NCBI RefSeq assembly: GCF_017301735.1
Contig: NZ_CP071090.1
Coordinates: forward strand, 3,276,001-3,340,000
DNA from: Pyxidicoccus parkwaysis
GTDB taxonomy: Bacteria > Myxococcota > Myxococcia > Myxococcales > Myxococcaceae
Reading direction: 5' to 3'
DNA: 64,000 nt
This document shows positions 37,554 through 46,318 of the stretch, in pieces (positions within the stretch are counted from its first letter, which is position 1; the number at the start of each line of letters is the position of its first letter). Position numbers and translations under genes: made by a program. The notes beneath the pieces were generated by a model that was not told the origin of the DNA, did not search any database, and worked only from the letters and a program-made list of their open reading frames with translations.

Positions 37554-38495
37554 ATGTCCGCCTTCACGCTCCATGAGTTGCAGTGCTTCGACGCCGTCGT
37601 GAGCGGCGGCAGTTTCCAGGCGGCGGCCGAGCGGATGCACCGCTCGCATCCGTCGGTGTTCGCGGCGGTGGCCAAGCTGGAGAGCCAGCTGGGCCTGAGC
37701 CTGTTGGACCGTTCCGGCTATCGCGTGCGCCTCACCGAGGCCGGGCGGGCCTTCCACCGAAAAGCCCTGGCTCTGCTGCGCGAGGCCGAGGAGCTGAGCA
37801 CGCACGCCCAGCAGCTCGCGATGGGCGAGGAGGCCGAATTGCGCGTGGTGCTCGGGGACCTGTGTCCGTTGTCGCCGGTGCTGGCGCTGCTCAGCCGCTT
37901 CTTCGCGCAGAGTCCGCGGACGCGGCTGCACTTGCAGTTCGAGGCGGTGAGCGGTCCCTGGGAGCGGCTGCTGGAGGACGAGGCCGAGCTCATCGTGCAC
38001 CGCGTTCCCAAGAACGACGTGCGGATGGAGTGGATTGATTTGGGCCGCGTCGCGCTGGTGCCAGTGGTGGCGCCAGGGTTTCTGCCCTTCCCGCTGACGA
38101 CCGCCATCACGCCTCGGCAGATGCAGGCCTTCACCCAGTGCGTGCTTCGGGATTCGGCGCGGCATCCGCCCGAACAGGGGCATTTCCTCGTCGAAGGCGC
38201 GCCTCAGTGCTCCGCGCCGGACCAGCTCATGAAGAAGGAGTTGGTCCTGCACGGCATGGCGTGGGGACATCTGCCGCGGTTCATGATCGAATCCGAGCTG
38301 CGGGACGGACGCCTGCTGTCCATCGCCGGGCGGCACTTTCCCGGTGTCATCGAGGAGCTCGTGGCAGCGCGCCGGAGAGATCGGCCACACGGGCCGGTTG
38401 CCAGCCGGCTGTGGGACTTCCTGGCCCGCAATGCACCGGTGCTGCGGCCGGCGCTGGGCCGCGTGTCCCGTGCGAAGACCGCCTCCGAAGGCTGA
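37554..38495 (+). CDS. LysR-family transcriptional regulator
   Basis: Protein of 313 aa. N-terminal winged HTH: LHELQCFDAVVSGGSFQAAA, then HPSVFAAVAKLESQLGLSLL. The C-terminal periplasmic-binding-like domain follows (ELRVVLGDLCPLSPVLALLS). It should control the divergent hydrolase gene and itself. The ligand is not recognisable. The next gene on the strand starts 121 bp downstream. Confidence 0.9.
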   Translation: MSAFTLHELQCFDAVVSGGSFQAAAERMHRSHPSVFAAVAKLESQLGLSLLDRSGYRVRLTEAGRAFHRKALALLREAEELSTHAQQLAMGEEAELRVVLGDLCPLSPVLALLSRFFAQSPRTRLHLQFEAVSGPWERLLEDEAELIVHRVPKNDVRMEWIDLGRVALVPVVAPGFLPFPLTTAITPRQMQAFTQCVLRDSARHPPEQGHFLVEGAPQCSAPDQLMKKELVLHGMAWGHLPRFMIESELRDGRLLSIAGRHFPGVIEELVAARRRDRPHGPVASRLWDFLARNAPVLRPALGRVSRAKTASEG

Positions 38496-38616
38496 CGAAA
38501 CGGGATGACCGTTGTGTCACACCGTCATCAGAGTGGAGGCATGAATCGTCCATGAGCACGTAATCAGACACTGCCCACTTGCCCACGGTCCGCTGCCTGC
38601 CGAACTTGCAGCCCCT

Positions 38617-39510
38617 ATGCCCTATGAGTTTCATGACGACCTGCGTACCCGCGTGCGGCAGGCCGTGGAGCGCAGGTTGCGCCGGGTCTCCTACGTCGAG
38701 GAGTTCCTCCAACTGGGGCATCGCCTGGCGCGGGCCAATCATGTGGAGAAGCTGCCATGGCTGGACGGGCCACTGCGGACCGTCTACCAGCAGTTGTGCG
38801 AGACAGGGCTCGCACAGCTCCCGTTGGACGCGCTGGGCCTGCCCACCGGGGAGACGCTGCGCGCCGCCGACGTGCACGTGGAGAACCTGCGGCAGCTTCC
38901 TTCTGTCCCGGGGCGGACCTTCGCGCTGACCTCGGACGAGGAACTGCTGACCCAGGCAGAGCCGTTCCTCTTCGGCCTGTCGCGGCCGCTCCTGGACCTC
39001 GCGGAGCGCTACCTGGGGCTGCCCGTGGACTACCTCGGCGTCAACCTCAAGCGCGAGTTCGCCAACGGGCTGAGCGAAGGAACGCGGCTGTGGCACGCGG
39101 ACCCGGAAGACGAGCGGATGCTGAAGCTCATCGTCTACCTGAGCGACGTGGATGACGGGGCGGGGCCCTTCGCGGCCATCGACGCGCGTCAGAGCAACGA
39201 GGCGAAGAAGCGCCTGCGCTACGCCTGGGGGAGCACCTGCACGCCCGAGGCACTGGAGAAGGTGGTGCCGGCGACGGAGTGGCGGACCTTCGTCGGCCCC
39301 CGGCGCACAGCGGTGTTCTGCGATACCGCGCGCTGCCTGCACCGGGCGTCCCCGCCGACGACGGTGGACCGCTACTCGATGACCTTCTCCTATCTCAGCC
39401 GCGAGGCGTATTTCTGCTTCGCTTCCGGACGCAGGCTGCAGAGGGCCTTCGTCGAGCGGTGGGGCAGGAAGCTCGACGCGCACCAACGCTCCTGCCTCAT
39501 TTCTCGCTGA
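38617..39510 (+). CDS. phytanoyl-CoA dioxygenase-like Fe(II)/2-oxoglutarate oxygenase
   Basis: Protein of 297 aa. Iron-binding facial triad His160 and Asp162 (LWHADPEDE) with His242 (CLHRASPP), and Arg252 (DRYSMTFSY) placed to bind the 2-oxoglutarate carboxylate. This matches the PhyH superfamily of small-molecule hydroxylases. Soluble, no signal peptide. It is convergent with a FAD monooxygenase (35 bp), so the neighbourhood holds two oxygenases of different types. Substrate unknown. Confidence 0.82.
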   Translation: MPYEFHDDLRTRVRQAVERRLRRVSYVEEFLQLGHRLARANHVEKLPWLDGPLRTVYQQLCETGLAQLPLDALGLPTGETLRAADVHVENLRQLPSVPGRTFALTSDEELLTQAEPFLFGLSRPLLDLAERYLGLPVDYLGVNLKREFANGLSEGTRLWHADPEDERMLKLIVYLSDVDDGAGPFAAIDARQSNEAKKRLRYAWGSTCTPEALEKVVPATEWRTFVGPRRTAVFCDTARCLHRASPPTTVDRYSMTFSYLSREAYFCFASGRRLQRAFVERWGRKLDAHQRSCLISR

Positions 39511-39544
39511 GCCATCGAGTAGCGAAAACAGATTGGACTTCGAG

Positions 39545-41092
39545 TCAGCGACGGATGGCGTGAGGTTCGCGGCTCGCGAACCATCTCGCAGCGGCTCGTG
39601 TGACTTCCTCGGGATTGGGCGTCGTATCGCTCGCCCATGCAACGAAGCCATCAGGACGCACGAGCAGCGCGCTCAGTCCAAGGCGATTCCTGGCGTCGCT
39701 GTCCACGTACCTGACCTGGTCGCCCCAATGGCCATTGAGTGCTTGGAGTGACGCCTTCCGGCCGAAGTCCAACAGCAAGCCCTTTCCATCTCGGAGCAGG
39801 GTGCCGACCCTCGTTCCGTCCTCCAGCTCGAAGTCCGGGCAGCTGCGGCCCACCAGCGGGTGCTCACCGCCGAGGTCGTAGCGCAGAGCCACCCCCCAGA
39901 CACGTTCAGCGAAGTAGGTCGCGCCGTCGCGCGTGTCGATCAGGTCGCGCAGGATGGCTTCGAGCGCGCGGGAAGCCTGGTTGGGTCGCATCAGCGCCAC
40001 CTGGGCCCGCGACCAATCGAGGATGCGCGCACCGACGGGATGCCGCTCCGTGGTGTAGCTGTCGAGCAAGCCCTCGGGGGCATCGCCTCGGATGGTTGCG
40101 GCAAGCTTCCACCCGAGGTTCATGGCGTCTCCAAGTCCGAGGTTCAGGCCTTGTCCGCCGAGCGGTGAATGAATGTGCGCGGAGTCGCCCGCCAGCAGCA
40201 CCCGTCCCTTGCGGTAGGTCGTTGCCTGGTGCGCGCGGTCGGTCCAGGTCGTGGCGACGTGCAACACTTTGACGGTCACGTCCGTGCAGGACACGCGCCG
40301 TAAGACGGCTTGCACGTGCTCGAGTGTGACGGGTTGGGTGCGATGGAATGCGCCACCGTCGAAGTCGGCCATCGCGATCACCCCTGGCTGCCCCTGGTTG
40401 TACATACCGGTCGGCGTGTAGTGACGGCCCGGGCGGAGCTTCTCCGGGTCGGCGAGCTCGACCTGGACCGAGTAGCCGGTGAACTCAGGCTCGGTCCCTA
40501 CGAACTCGAAGCCAGCTTGCTTGCGGACGGTGCTGCGGCCGCCGTCGCAGCCCACGAGCCAACGCGCGCGAACGCGCTGCTTGCCGGCATGGACGGTGAC
40601 TTCATCGTCTGAAGCTTCGAAGCCTTCGACACCCTGGCCGCGCTGGATTTCGACCCCGACGGAGAGTGCACGAGCCGCGAGGACGCGCTCGAGATGTTCG
40701 GTTTCGCTCCCCAGTTGGTTGTCCGCCGGGCTCGGGAGTCGGTACTTCCACCGCGACGAATCGATGTTGCTGTAGTCGAACGGGATTCCCGCGAAGTGTC
40801 CGCCTGGCCCGCGGAGCTGTGCTCCGGACGCGATGGGGCCAGGTACCGGTTGGTTAGGGGCCCTATCACCGGCACTGCGTTGCGATGCAATCTGGTCCAG
40901 CAGTCCGCGCCGGTAGAAGGCTTCGACGCTTGGGCCCCAGAGTCCTCGCCTTCCGAATGGGAGCCGCTTCAGGGGTGAGTGCGGATCCTCCAATTGTTCG
41001 AGCACCAGCACGGAGAGCTTCGCGAGCCTCAGCTCGCAGGCCAGGAACAGGCCGACCGGGCCGGCCCCTGCGATGACCACGTCGTAGACCAA
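39545..41092 (-). CDS. FAD-dependent aromatic monooxygenase (PheA/TfdB type)
   Basis: Protein of 515 aa. Rossmann FAD site VVIAGAGPVGLFLACELRLA, the DG motif GCDGGRSTVRKQAG, and GD motif LAGDSAHIHSPLGGQGLNLG. The C-terminal domain is thioredoxin-like, as in PgaE-type aromatic hydroxylases. The start is TTG at 41092, supported by AGGAG 7 nt upstream; no ATG/GTG fits the signature better. It hydroxylates an aromatic or polyketide substrate with NAD(P)H and O2. Lies opposite the 2-oxoglutarate oxygenase. Confidence 0.9.
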   Translation of the reverse strand: MVYDVVIAGAGPVGLFLACELRLAKLSVLVLEQLEDPHSPLKRLPFGRRGLWGPSVEAFYRRGLLDQIASQRSAGDRAPNQPVPGPIASGAQLRGPGGHFAGIPFDYSNIDSSRWKYRLPSPADNQLGSETEHLERVLAARALSVGVEIQRGQGVEGFEASDDEVTVHAGKQRVRARWLVGCDGGRSTVRKQAGFEFVGTEPEFTGYSVQVELADPEKLRPGRHYTPTGMYNQGQPGVIAMADFDGGAFHRTQPVTLEHVQAVLRRVSCTDVTVKVLHVATTWTDRAHQATTYRKGRVLLAGDSAHIHSPLGGQGLNLGLGDAMNLGWKLAATIRGDAPEGLLDSYTTERHPVGARILDWSRAQVALMRPNQASRALEAILRDLIDTRDGATYFAERVWGVALRYDLGGEHPLVGRSCPDFELEDGTRVGTLLRDGKGLLLDFGRKASLQALNGHWGDQVRYVDSDARNRLGLSALLVRPDGFVAWASDTTPNPEEVTRAAARWFASREPHAIRR

Positions 41093-41384
41093 GGTGTTCT
41101 CCTGACTCGGGTGTTTGGCCCAGGCCTACGCTACCGTATCGATTCCGGCGCGGTCGATCCGATGGTGGCGCTGCCGCTCACGCTGGGCACATGGCTCCTA
41201 CAGCCGTGGATTGAGGCGAGCGTCGTGCGAGCGGTAATTGCAGACCATGAGCGGCACCTGGTGCGGTGCCTCTACGCGCGCCAGGACACCCTCACGGCGC
41301 TGGTATCGTTGCCGGCGCCCTTTGTCTTCTGCGCAACCCGGCTCTGCACTTCCGTCCATGGCGCGGCTTGCTGGGCGCGGCGCA

Positions 41385-42140
41385 ATGTCCGGGATTATGC
41401 CGGTCATCATCCGTGCAGGCGGGCGAGTCCGCTTCGAGAAGTCGGGGCCCGGAGACGGACCGAAGCCTCCGAAGCGGCCACCGTGCGAGTACTGCGGGAA
41501 TCCCGAGCATCCGTTTGCGGCGGAGTGGGGCTGGCATGTCGGCAGTTCATCGGTGCTGCGCGACAACATCCTCGGCGGCGCTGATGCGGGCGCGCACCCT
41601 TGGTACACCGGGCGCTGGTCTATCGCCGCGCACCACCTCATCTGCTCCGAGGCGATGGCGGACGATGAAGTCTGGGCGCGGTTCTGTCGCAAGTTCGGCT
41701 ACGACATCAACCGGGCTCGGAATGGCGTTATCCTCCCCATGGTGCTGGCCGTCGCGTGCGAGCTGCACGTGCCTGTCCACGTTGGCCCCCACGCAGGGGG
41801 CTGGGCCTTCGACATGGACCTCGCGTACCCGGAAGCGGTGAAGGCCCGCCTCGCGAAGGTGGCTCGCGCAGTCGCAGCAGGCGGCTATTGCTCCAACCCC
41901 TCAGCGCTGACGGACGAGCTGGACAGACTCAGCGCGGCGATTCTGGGACGCATCGCGGCCGGTCGTTGGACGCTGACTACTGATGGGCAGGACTACTTGC
42001 CCGGTGGCATCGGCTGCGCCGGAGCAAGGAGCCTGGAGGGTAAGCCACGTCATCCATGCCCGCTGGGCCGGTGCCACGGAGCCCGGCACGCGCACACCCG
42101 CGCGCCGCTTCCTCGTCGAGCGCTCCAGGTGGGGGCGTAG
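41385..42140 (+). CDS. AHH-domain nuclease, predicted polymorphic toxin
   Basis: About 251 aa from ATG 41385; ATG 41358 is an alternative, with weak ribosome-binding sites for both. Central motif SIAAHHLICSEAM contains the Ala-His-His of the AHH clade of HNH/EndoVII-type nucleases, followed by the second catalytic block DINRARNGVILPMVLAVACE. CEYCGNPEH near the N-terminus may bind metal. No export signal or T6SS linker is visible. The adjacent gene, 3 bp downstream, has the features of an Imm11 immunity protein. Members of this toxin family are common in myxobacteria as orphan toxin/immunity cassettes. Confidence 0.82.
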   Translation: MSGIMPVIIRAGGRVRFEKSGPGDGPKPPKRPPCEYCGNPEHPFAAEWGWHVGSSSVLRDNILGGADAGAHPWYTGRWSIAAHHLICSEAMADDEVWARFCRKFGYDINRARNGVILPMVLAVACELHVPVHVGPHAGGWAFDMDLAYPEAVKARLAKVARAVAAGGYCSNPSALTDELDRLSAAILGRIAAGRWTLTTDGQDYLPGGIGCAGARSLEGKPRHPCPLGRCHGARHAHTRAPLPRRALQVGA

Positions 42141-42143
42141 GCC

Positions 42144-42725
42144 ATGCAATGTGACTACTTCGTCCTCATGCGCGCGCGCTCCCAGCAGCATCCACTGCTG
42201 GCGTGGGACCAGGACTACCTCTCATTCCTGAAGCCCGGGCCCATCGAGTTGCAAGAGCCGGTGAAACTGAAGCTGGGTGAGCCCGTGCCTCCCAAGCCCC
42301 TCATGGTGGACCACCACAGCCTGCCTTCGCCGGTGGTCTCTCCTCGGCTGAAGGAAACGCTCGCACCACTGGAGCTTCATGGCGTGCAGTGGATTCCGGC
42401 AGACGTCCGTGTGGGGGATGGGGACGTGCGCCGATACTGGCTCATGCACATGTGGCGGCAGATTCGCTGCATGGACAGGGAGCGCTCCGACTTCACCGCC
42501 CCGCCGAGCGGCCTGTTCCTGTTGAGCCTCGATCGCCTCGTCCTCGACGAAGCGGTGCTGGGCGCGATACCCCTTCAAGAACGACGTGTCTTCCTCCTCG
42601 AGGAGGACACGGTGCACCTCTTTCATCGCAGCGTGGTGGACCTCGTGATGAGCCTCACGCCACCGCCGGAGGGGCTCCGCTTCATTCCGGTGCCGGACTG
42701 GAACGACTCGGCCGGATTCCGCTGA
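42144..42725 (+). CDS. Imm11-like immunity protein (DUF1629 type)
   Basis: Protein of 193 aa, cytoplasmic. It shows the DUF1629/Imm11 pattern: SLPSPVVSPRLKETLAPLEL followed by GVQWIPADVRVGDG and WLMHMWRQI, then a C-terminal strand-helix region. It should bind and neutralise the AHH nuclease encoded immediately upstream. Gap of 3 bp argues for co-expression. The exact family assignment is by pattern. Confidence 0.8.
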   Translation: MQCDYFVLMRARSQQHPLLAWDQDYLSFLKPGPIELQEPVKLKLGEPVPPKPLMVDHHSLPSPVVSPRLKETLAPLELHGVQWIPADVRVGDGDVRRYWLMHMWRQIRCMDRERSDFTAPPSGLFLLSLDRLVLDEAVLGAIPLQERRVFLLEEDTVHLFHRSVVDLVMSLTPPPEGLRFIPVPDWNDSAGFR

Positions 42726-42766
42726 CGGCCTGTCGCGCCATTTCGAAAGCCCTCTCCTGGAGATGT

Positions 42767-44218
42767 CTACGGACTGTCGTCTCGCTTCGCGGGATCCGAG
42801 GTGGCGGGGCGTGGCGGAGTCATGACGGGGAGGTAGCACGCGCCCCTGTATTCAAAAAAGCCGGCCTCGGCATCACAGTCCTTCGGGTCCACGGGCTGCT
42901 TCATCCAACAGCCGCCGTTGATTGCGATCTGCATCTTGCTGGGACAGCGGCCGGTGCCGTCCGGACGCCACTGCCCTGGAAGGGGTTTCGGTGGCACCTC
43001 TACCGCGATGGGTGACAACACAGACGGAGATCGCTCGGGCGCCACCTGCGCTGTCAGCGCGGAGTCTCCGACGGCCACGGTGCCGCCGTCCCTTGCCTCC
43101 ATTGACTCTTCCTGCTCTGCGAGCTGGGGCGTCGCGGACTCCTCGGAGCGACTCACACTCAGCATCTCCGCGACGCTCAGCGCCAGTGCGCCTCCGAGTC
43201 CTGCAGCCGCGAGCCATGACCACCTTTGCGGGCGAGGAGGGCGCTGCACTATGACGTGCTGGGGGCGGGGAAAGAGGCCCGCGGGCCGCGGCTCTTCTCC
43301 CGTGAAGAGCGGCACGTCCGCCTCACGTCCCGCGCTGCGCGCGGCCTGCTCCAGCGCTTCGGCCACCTCCCGCGCGCTGCCTCGTGCATCGGGGCGCAGT
43401 GAGAGCATCCGCGACACCAGCGCGCTCAGCTCCGGAATGCAGCGGGAGTTGCAGACTCGCGCCGTCCAGCGCGCGTGCTGCTCGGGAAGCCAGAGCCAAG
43501 CCTCGTCATTCTCCGGGTTGGGCACCGGTGGGTACTTCCCGGTGATGAGTCGATAGGCGGTGACACCCAGGGCGAAGAGGTCATCCGCGGGCCTGGGTGA
43601 ATACGGGATGGCGGGAATCTTGCCGGAGCGGGGGATGTAGCGCCACGCCTCGGGAGAGCGGTAGGCGAGGGTGCCAGGAGGAAAGGCCGGCCCGGTGAGC
43701 GTGGCTGCGCCCAGGAAGTGGCCGGAGCCGAAGTCCGTGAGGAAAGGCTGCGCGTCCGAGTGGCGGACGAGGATGTTGTCGCCCTTCACATCGCGGTGGA
43801 GGCCGCCGGCCGAATGGGTGGCCTCCAGGGCGCGTGCGAGCCGGGCCAGAAGCTGAAGCACCTGCCGTGAGGACGGGCGTTGAGCCGGGGCCCACTCGTA
43901 GAGCGAAATGCCATCCACCCACTCCATGGCGAGCCAGGGGAAGGACAGCGTCTGCCGGGGTTGCCAGTGGCCGTGGTCCAGCAGGCGGGGCACGGCGGGG
44001 TGGTGGATGCGGGAGAGCAGCTCGGCCTCTCGTGCGAAGCGCGCATCCTCGAGGTGCAGGGCCAGCTTGAGTGCCACGGCGTCGGTTTCTGGCGCTTCGT
44101 CGGGGACAGCGCGGAAGACGATGCCGTAGGAGCCCCGGCCGCGCAATTCCAGCAGACGCCACGAGCCGATGAGCGTGTCGGGGAGCAGGCTTGCCGGATT
44201 GAAGACGTCAGACTCCAT
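42767..44218 (-). CDS. transmembrane Ser/Thr protein kinase with Cys-rich C-terminus (paralog 2)
   Basis: Protein of 483 aa, closely similar to the kinase at 28740-30188 over its full length. It has GRGSYGIVF, VALK, HRDVKGDN, DFGSG, one membrane helix (LAAAGLGGALALSVAEML) and a tail with four Cys (TGRCPS, NGGCWMK, KDCDAE, GACYLP). About 90 bp upstream of the start (Arg-rich strand, 'CTCGCGAGGCGGTCTGCGCC') are also related to the first copy, and the same block follows the stop. The homologous blocks bracket the accessory genes between 30 and 42.7 kb. Confidence 0.9.
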   Translation of the reverse strand: MESDVFNPASLLPDTLIGSWRLLELRGRGSYGIVFRAVPDEAPETDAVALKLALHLEDARFAREAELLSRIHHPAVPRLLDHGHWQPRQTLSFPWLAMEWVDGISLYEWAPAQRPSSRQVLQLLARLARALEATHSAGGLHRDVKGDNILVRHSDAQPFLTDFGSGHFLGAATLTGPAFPPGTLAYRSPEAWRYIPRSGKIPAIPYSPRPADDLFALGVTAYRLITGKYPPVPNPENDEAWLWLPEQHARWTARVCNSRCIPELSALVSRMLSLRPDARGSAREVAEALEQAARSAGREADVPLFTGEEPRPAGLFPRPQHVIVQRPPRPQRWSWLAAAGLGGALALSVAEMLSVSRSEESATPQLAEQEESMEARDGGTVAVGDSALTAQVAPERSPSVLSPIAVEVPPKPLPGQWRPDGTGRCPSKMQIAINGGCWMKQPVDPKDCDAEAGFFEYRGACYLPVMTPPRPATSDPAKRDDSP

Positions 44219-44603
44219 GAGCGACCTCGCGAGGCGGTCTGCGCCGCGCTCGGGAGACTACTCGCGAGGTAGTTGGGCTCCAACGTCATCCGGCAGGTGG
44301 ACGACCGCCCTCCACACTGGACCGGCGCCCATATCCTCCAACCTGTCGCAGCGAGACAGGCGAGCCGTTGAACATCGTCCCTCGTGCCATCGACCCGCCC
44401 CGTGTTCGCGTGACGCTGGCTTGCGAATGAACCTGCCCGCGCATCGCGGCGCCCATGGACGCACGTCTGCGGCAGGCCGGCGCGGTTCGTCATGTTCGTC
44501 CGCGAGCGAAAAAGGCGCCGGGCTCGAACTCAGGTCACCGGCGACGAAAGAACGTGCGAGGGCGGTGAGACACCGGCCCCGCTTCGCTACCGGGAGAGGA
44601 CCC
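44219..44603. other. 385-bp intergenic region upstream of the acyltransferase gene
   Basis: Divergent promoters of the kinase and the acyltransferase operon. It contains the dyad at 44342-44360 and, next to the kinase, a block shared with the other kinase copy. No other gene is supported. Confidence 0.5.
44342..44360. promoter_or_regulatory. lux-box-like dyad
   Basis: CCTGTC-N7-GACAGG, perfect 6-bp arms, 244 bp upstream of the acyltransferase ATG. It resembles the CTGT...ACAG pattern of LuxR-family binding sites. Function is inferred from position only. Confidence 0.45.
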
Positions 44604-45416
44604 ATGACGTGCAGGCACTGGCGCTGGCGTGTTGCCACCACCCAGCGGGAAATCGATGACGCGGCTCGCATCCGCTGGGATGTCTTCGGCGGAGAGCTGG
44701 GCTTGATGAACGAACGGACGACGCCGTCACGGCGGGAGGTGACCTGTTTCGACACGCTCGACACCACGGTGCACGTGCTCGTCTATGCGGACGCCGAGCC
44801 CGTGGCGACGCTGCGGCTGTTGTTCCCCAACCCGGAGGTGGCGGCGAGCCAGGGCGGTACGGTGGGGTTCGACCTGGAGCCGGAGGTGGACCTCTCGGGC
44901 GTGCTCCAGCCGGGGATGGTGCTCGCGGAGCCCTCGCGCCTGTGCGTCCTGGAGTCGTGGCGCCACACGCAGGCCGCCACGTGGCTGCAGGCGGCCATGT
45001 ACGCGGAGAGCCGGCGGCGCGGGGTGACGCACTGGATTGCATCCGCGAACCTGGAGACGGACTCGCGCGAGGACGCGCTGCTGTCGTGGAGGGTGGCTGC
45101 CAACAAGGGATTGCTGAGCCCGCGCTGGCGCGTGGACGTGCCCGACCCGCGGCAGGCTCCTGCGCACTCCCGCAGCCCCTTCTACACGCCGGAGGAGCGC
45201 GCGAGGGCGGAGCAGGGAAGGCTGGACGGGCTGCGGCTGCCCCGGGCGCCGGCGCTCTTCGCCAGGAGGCTGGGGGCGCGCTTCATCGCGGAGCCGCTCT
45301 ACGACACGTATTTTCACTGGTTCACGCTGCCGCTCATCATCGCGCTCGATGAGATTCCGACGGACACGCTGGCGTGCTTCCACGCGCTGGAGAACGGCGT
45401 GAGCCTCGCCGTCTAG
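44604..45416 (+). CDS. LuxI/FeeM-fold GNAT N-acyltransferase
   Basis: Protein of 270 aa, ATG 44604 after GAGAGGA. The sequence fits the GNAT-type autoinducer/N-acyl-amino-acid synthase fold: Arg22/Arg24 and Phe28 (ARIRWDVFGGELG), acidic residues Asp50/Asp53 (CFDTLD), Arg71 in VATLRLLF, and Glu109/Arg112 in LAEPSRLCVL, in the same order as the conserved LuxI residues. The characteristic LuxI Trp is replaced (GELGL). This could make an N-acyl-amino acid or related lipid amide from acyl-ACP or acyl-CoA. The next gene is a diiron oxidase and a LuxR-type regulator is convergent. Confidence 0.8.
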   Translation: MTCRHWRWRVATTQREIDDAARIRWDVFGGELGLMNERTTPSRREVTCFDTLDTTVHVLVYADAEPVATLRLLFPNPEVAASQGGTVGFDLEPEVDLSGVLQPGMVLAEPSRLCVLESWRHTQAATWLQAAMYAESRRRGVTHWIASANLETDSREDALLSWRVAANKGLLSPRWRVDVPDPRQAPAHSRSPFYTPEERARAEQGRLDGLRLPRAPALFARRLGARFIAEPLYDTYFHWFTLPLIIALDEIPTDTLACFHALENGVSLAV

Positions 45417-45491
45417 GCCGGGCGGTTCCTTTTCCTTTCACCTTCAACACGCAGCAGCCGGGAGCCCAACGCGCCCGGACGGGAGACGTAC

Positions 45492-46202
45492 GTGCAAACA
45501 CAGACGGAGAATCAGACGGGAACGCATTGGCTGGCGGCGCTGGACGGAGAGGCGCGAGGGCTGGTGGCGGCGGTGGATGTCCACCCCGACGCCGGACGCC
45601 TCTTCGGTGGCACCATCGACACGGAGGGCTACATCCACTACCTCATCCAGACGTATCACTATGCCCGCTGGAGCACGCCCATCCTCGGCGAGGCGGGGGA
45701 GCGGCTGAAGCGGTTGGGCCGGCACCCGGAACTGGCGGAGCTGCTGGTCCAGAAGGCGGGTGAGGAGCGGGGGCACGAGCGGTGGCTGCTTTCGGACCTC
45801 GCGAACCTGGGCTGCCCGCGGGAGCGGGTGGAGGAGGCGGCACACCGCCCGGCGGTGGATGCCTATGTCGGGTGGAACTTCTTCACGTCGCGCTCCGGCG
45901 TGCCGACGGCCGTCCTGGGGACCGCGTACGTGCTGGAGTACCTGTCGCAGACGCGCGCGGGCGTGGCCGCGGAGCGGCTGCAGGCGGCGGCCTCCATTCC
46001 CAACATCCACAAGTCGGTGACCTTCCTGCGCAGCCATGGGGCGCTGGACGGAGACCATGTGGCGGAGATGGCGAGGATTCTCGGGCGGCTGACCGACTCC
46101 GAGGACCAGGCGGCGATCCTCTTCTCGGCCCGGGCCACCCGGAGCCTCTACCCGTGCATCTTCCGCGAGGGCGGCCCCAACCGTCTCACTCCCGAGGGGT
46201 AG
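45492..46202 (+). CDS. haem-oxygenase-like diiron oxidase (HDO)
   Basis: Protein of 236 aa starting at GTG 45492 with GGGAG upstream. All-helical. Candidate diiron ligands: Glu92 and His95 (GEERGHERW), Glu149 (YVLEYLS), and His182-x3-Asp186-x2-His189 (SHGALDGDH), the order and spacing of UndA/CADD-type haem-oxygenase-like oxidases. Such enzymes N-oxidise, decarboxylate or cleave amino acids and fatty acids. It follows the N-acyltransferase by 75 bp; a role in modifying its product is inference. A hairpin follows the stop. Confidence 0.78.
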   Translation: MQTQTENQTGTHWLAALDGEARGLVAAVDVHPDAGRLFGGTIDTEGYIHYLIQTYHYARWSTPILGEAGERLKRLGRHPELAELLVQKAGEERGHERWLLSDLANLGCPRERVEEAAHRPAVDAYVGWNFFTSRSGVPTAVLGTAYVLEYLSQTRAGVAAERLQAAASIPNIHKSVTFLRSHGALDGDHVAEMARILGRLTDSEDQAAILFSARATRSLYPCIFREGGPNRLTPEG

Positions 46203-46227
46203 AGACAGCCGCACGCGAGATGGGCGA

Positions 46228-46259
46228 GCCTCCCGTTCGAACCCTGGCCTTCGGGAGGC
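46228..46259 (+). terminator. hairpin terminator of the acyltransferase-oxidase operon
   Basis: GCCTCCCG (46228-46235) / CGGGAGGC (46252-46259), 8-bp perfect arms, 16-nt loop, followed by a short T-containing stretch (GTCTTCCC). Confidence 0.7.
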
Positions 46260-46318
46260 GTCTTCCCATGCGCTCTCACGCGGCAATCCCTAACGGACGC
46301 GGGAGCGTGCGTGTGTCC

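Noticed and set aside
35421..41092. Treating the P450, hydrolase, 2-oxoglutarate oxygenase and FAD monooxygenase as one biosynthetic cluster
   Set aside because: The genes lie on alternating strands with convergent pairs, and no scaffold-forming enzyme is present; they are described separately.
44342..44360. Reading the dyad as a transcription terminator
   Set aside because: It is in a divergent promoter region with no gene ending there, so an operator is more likely.
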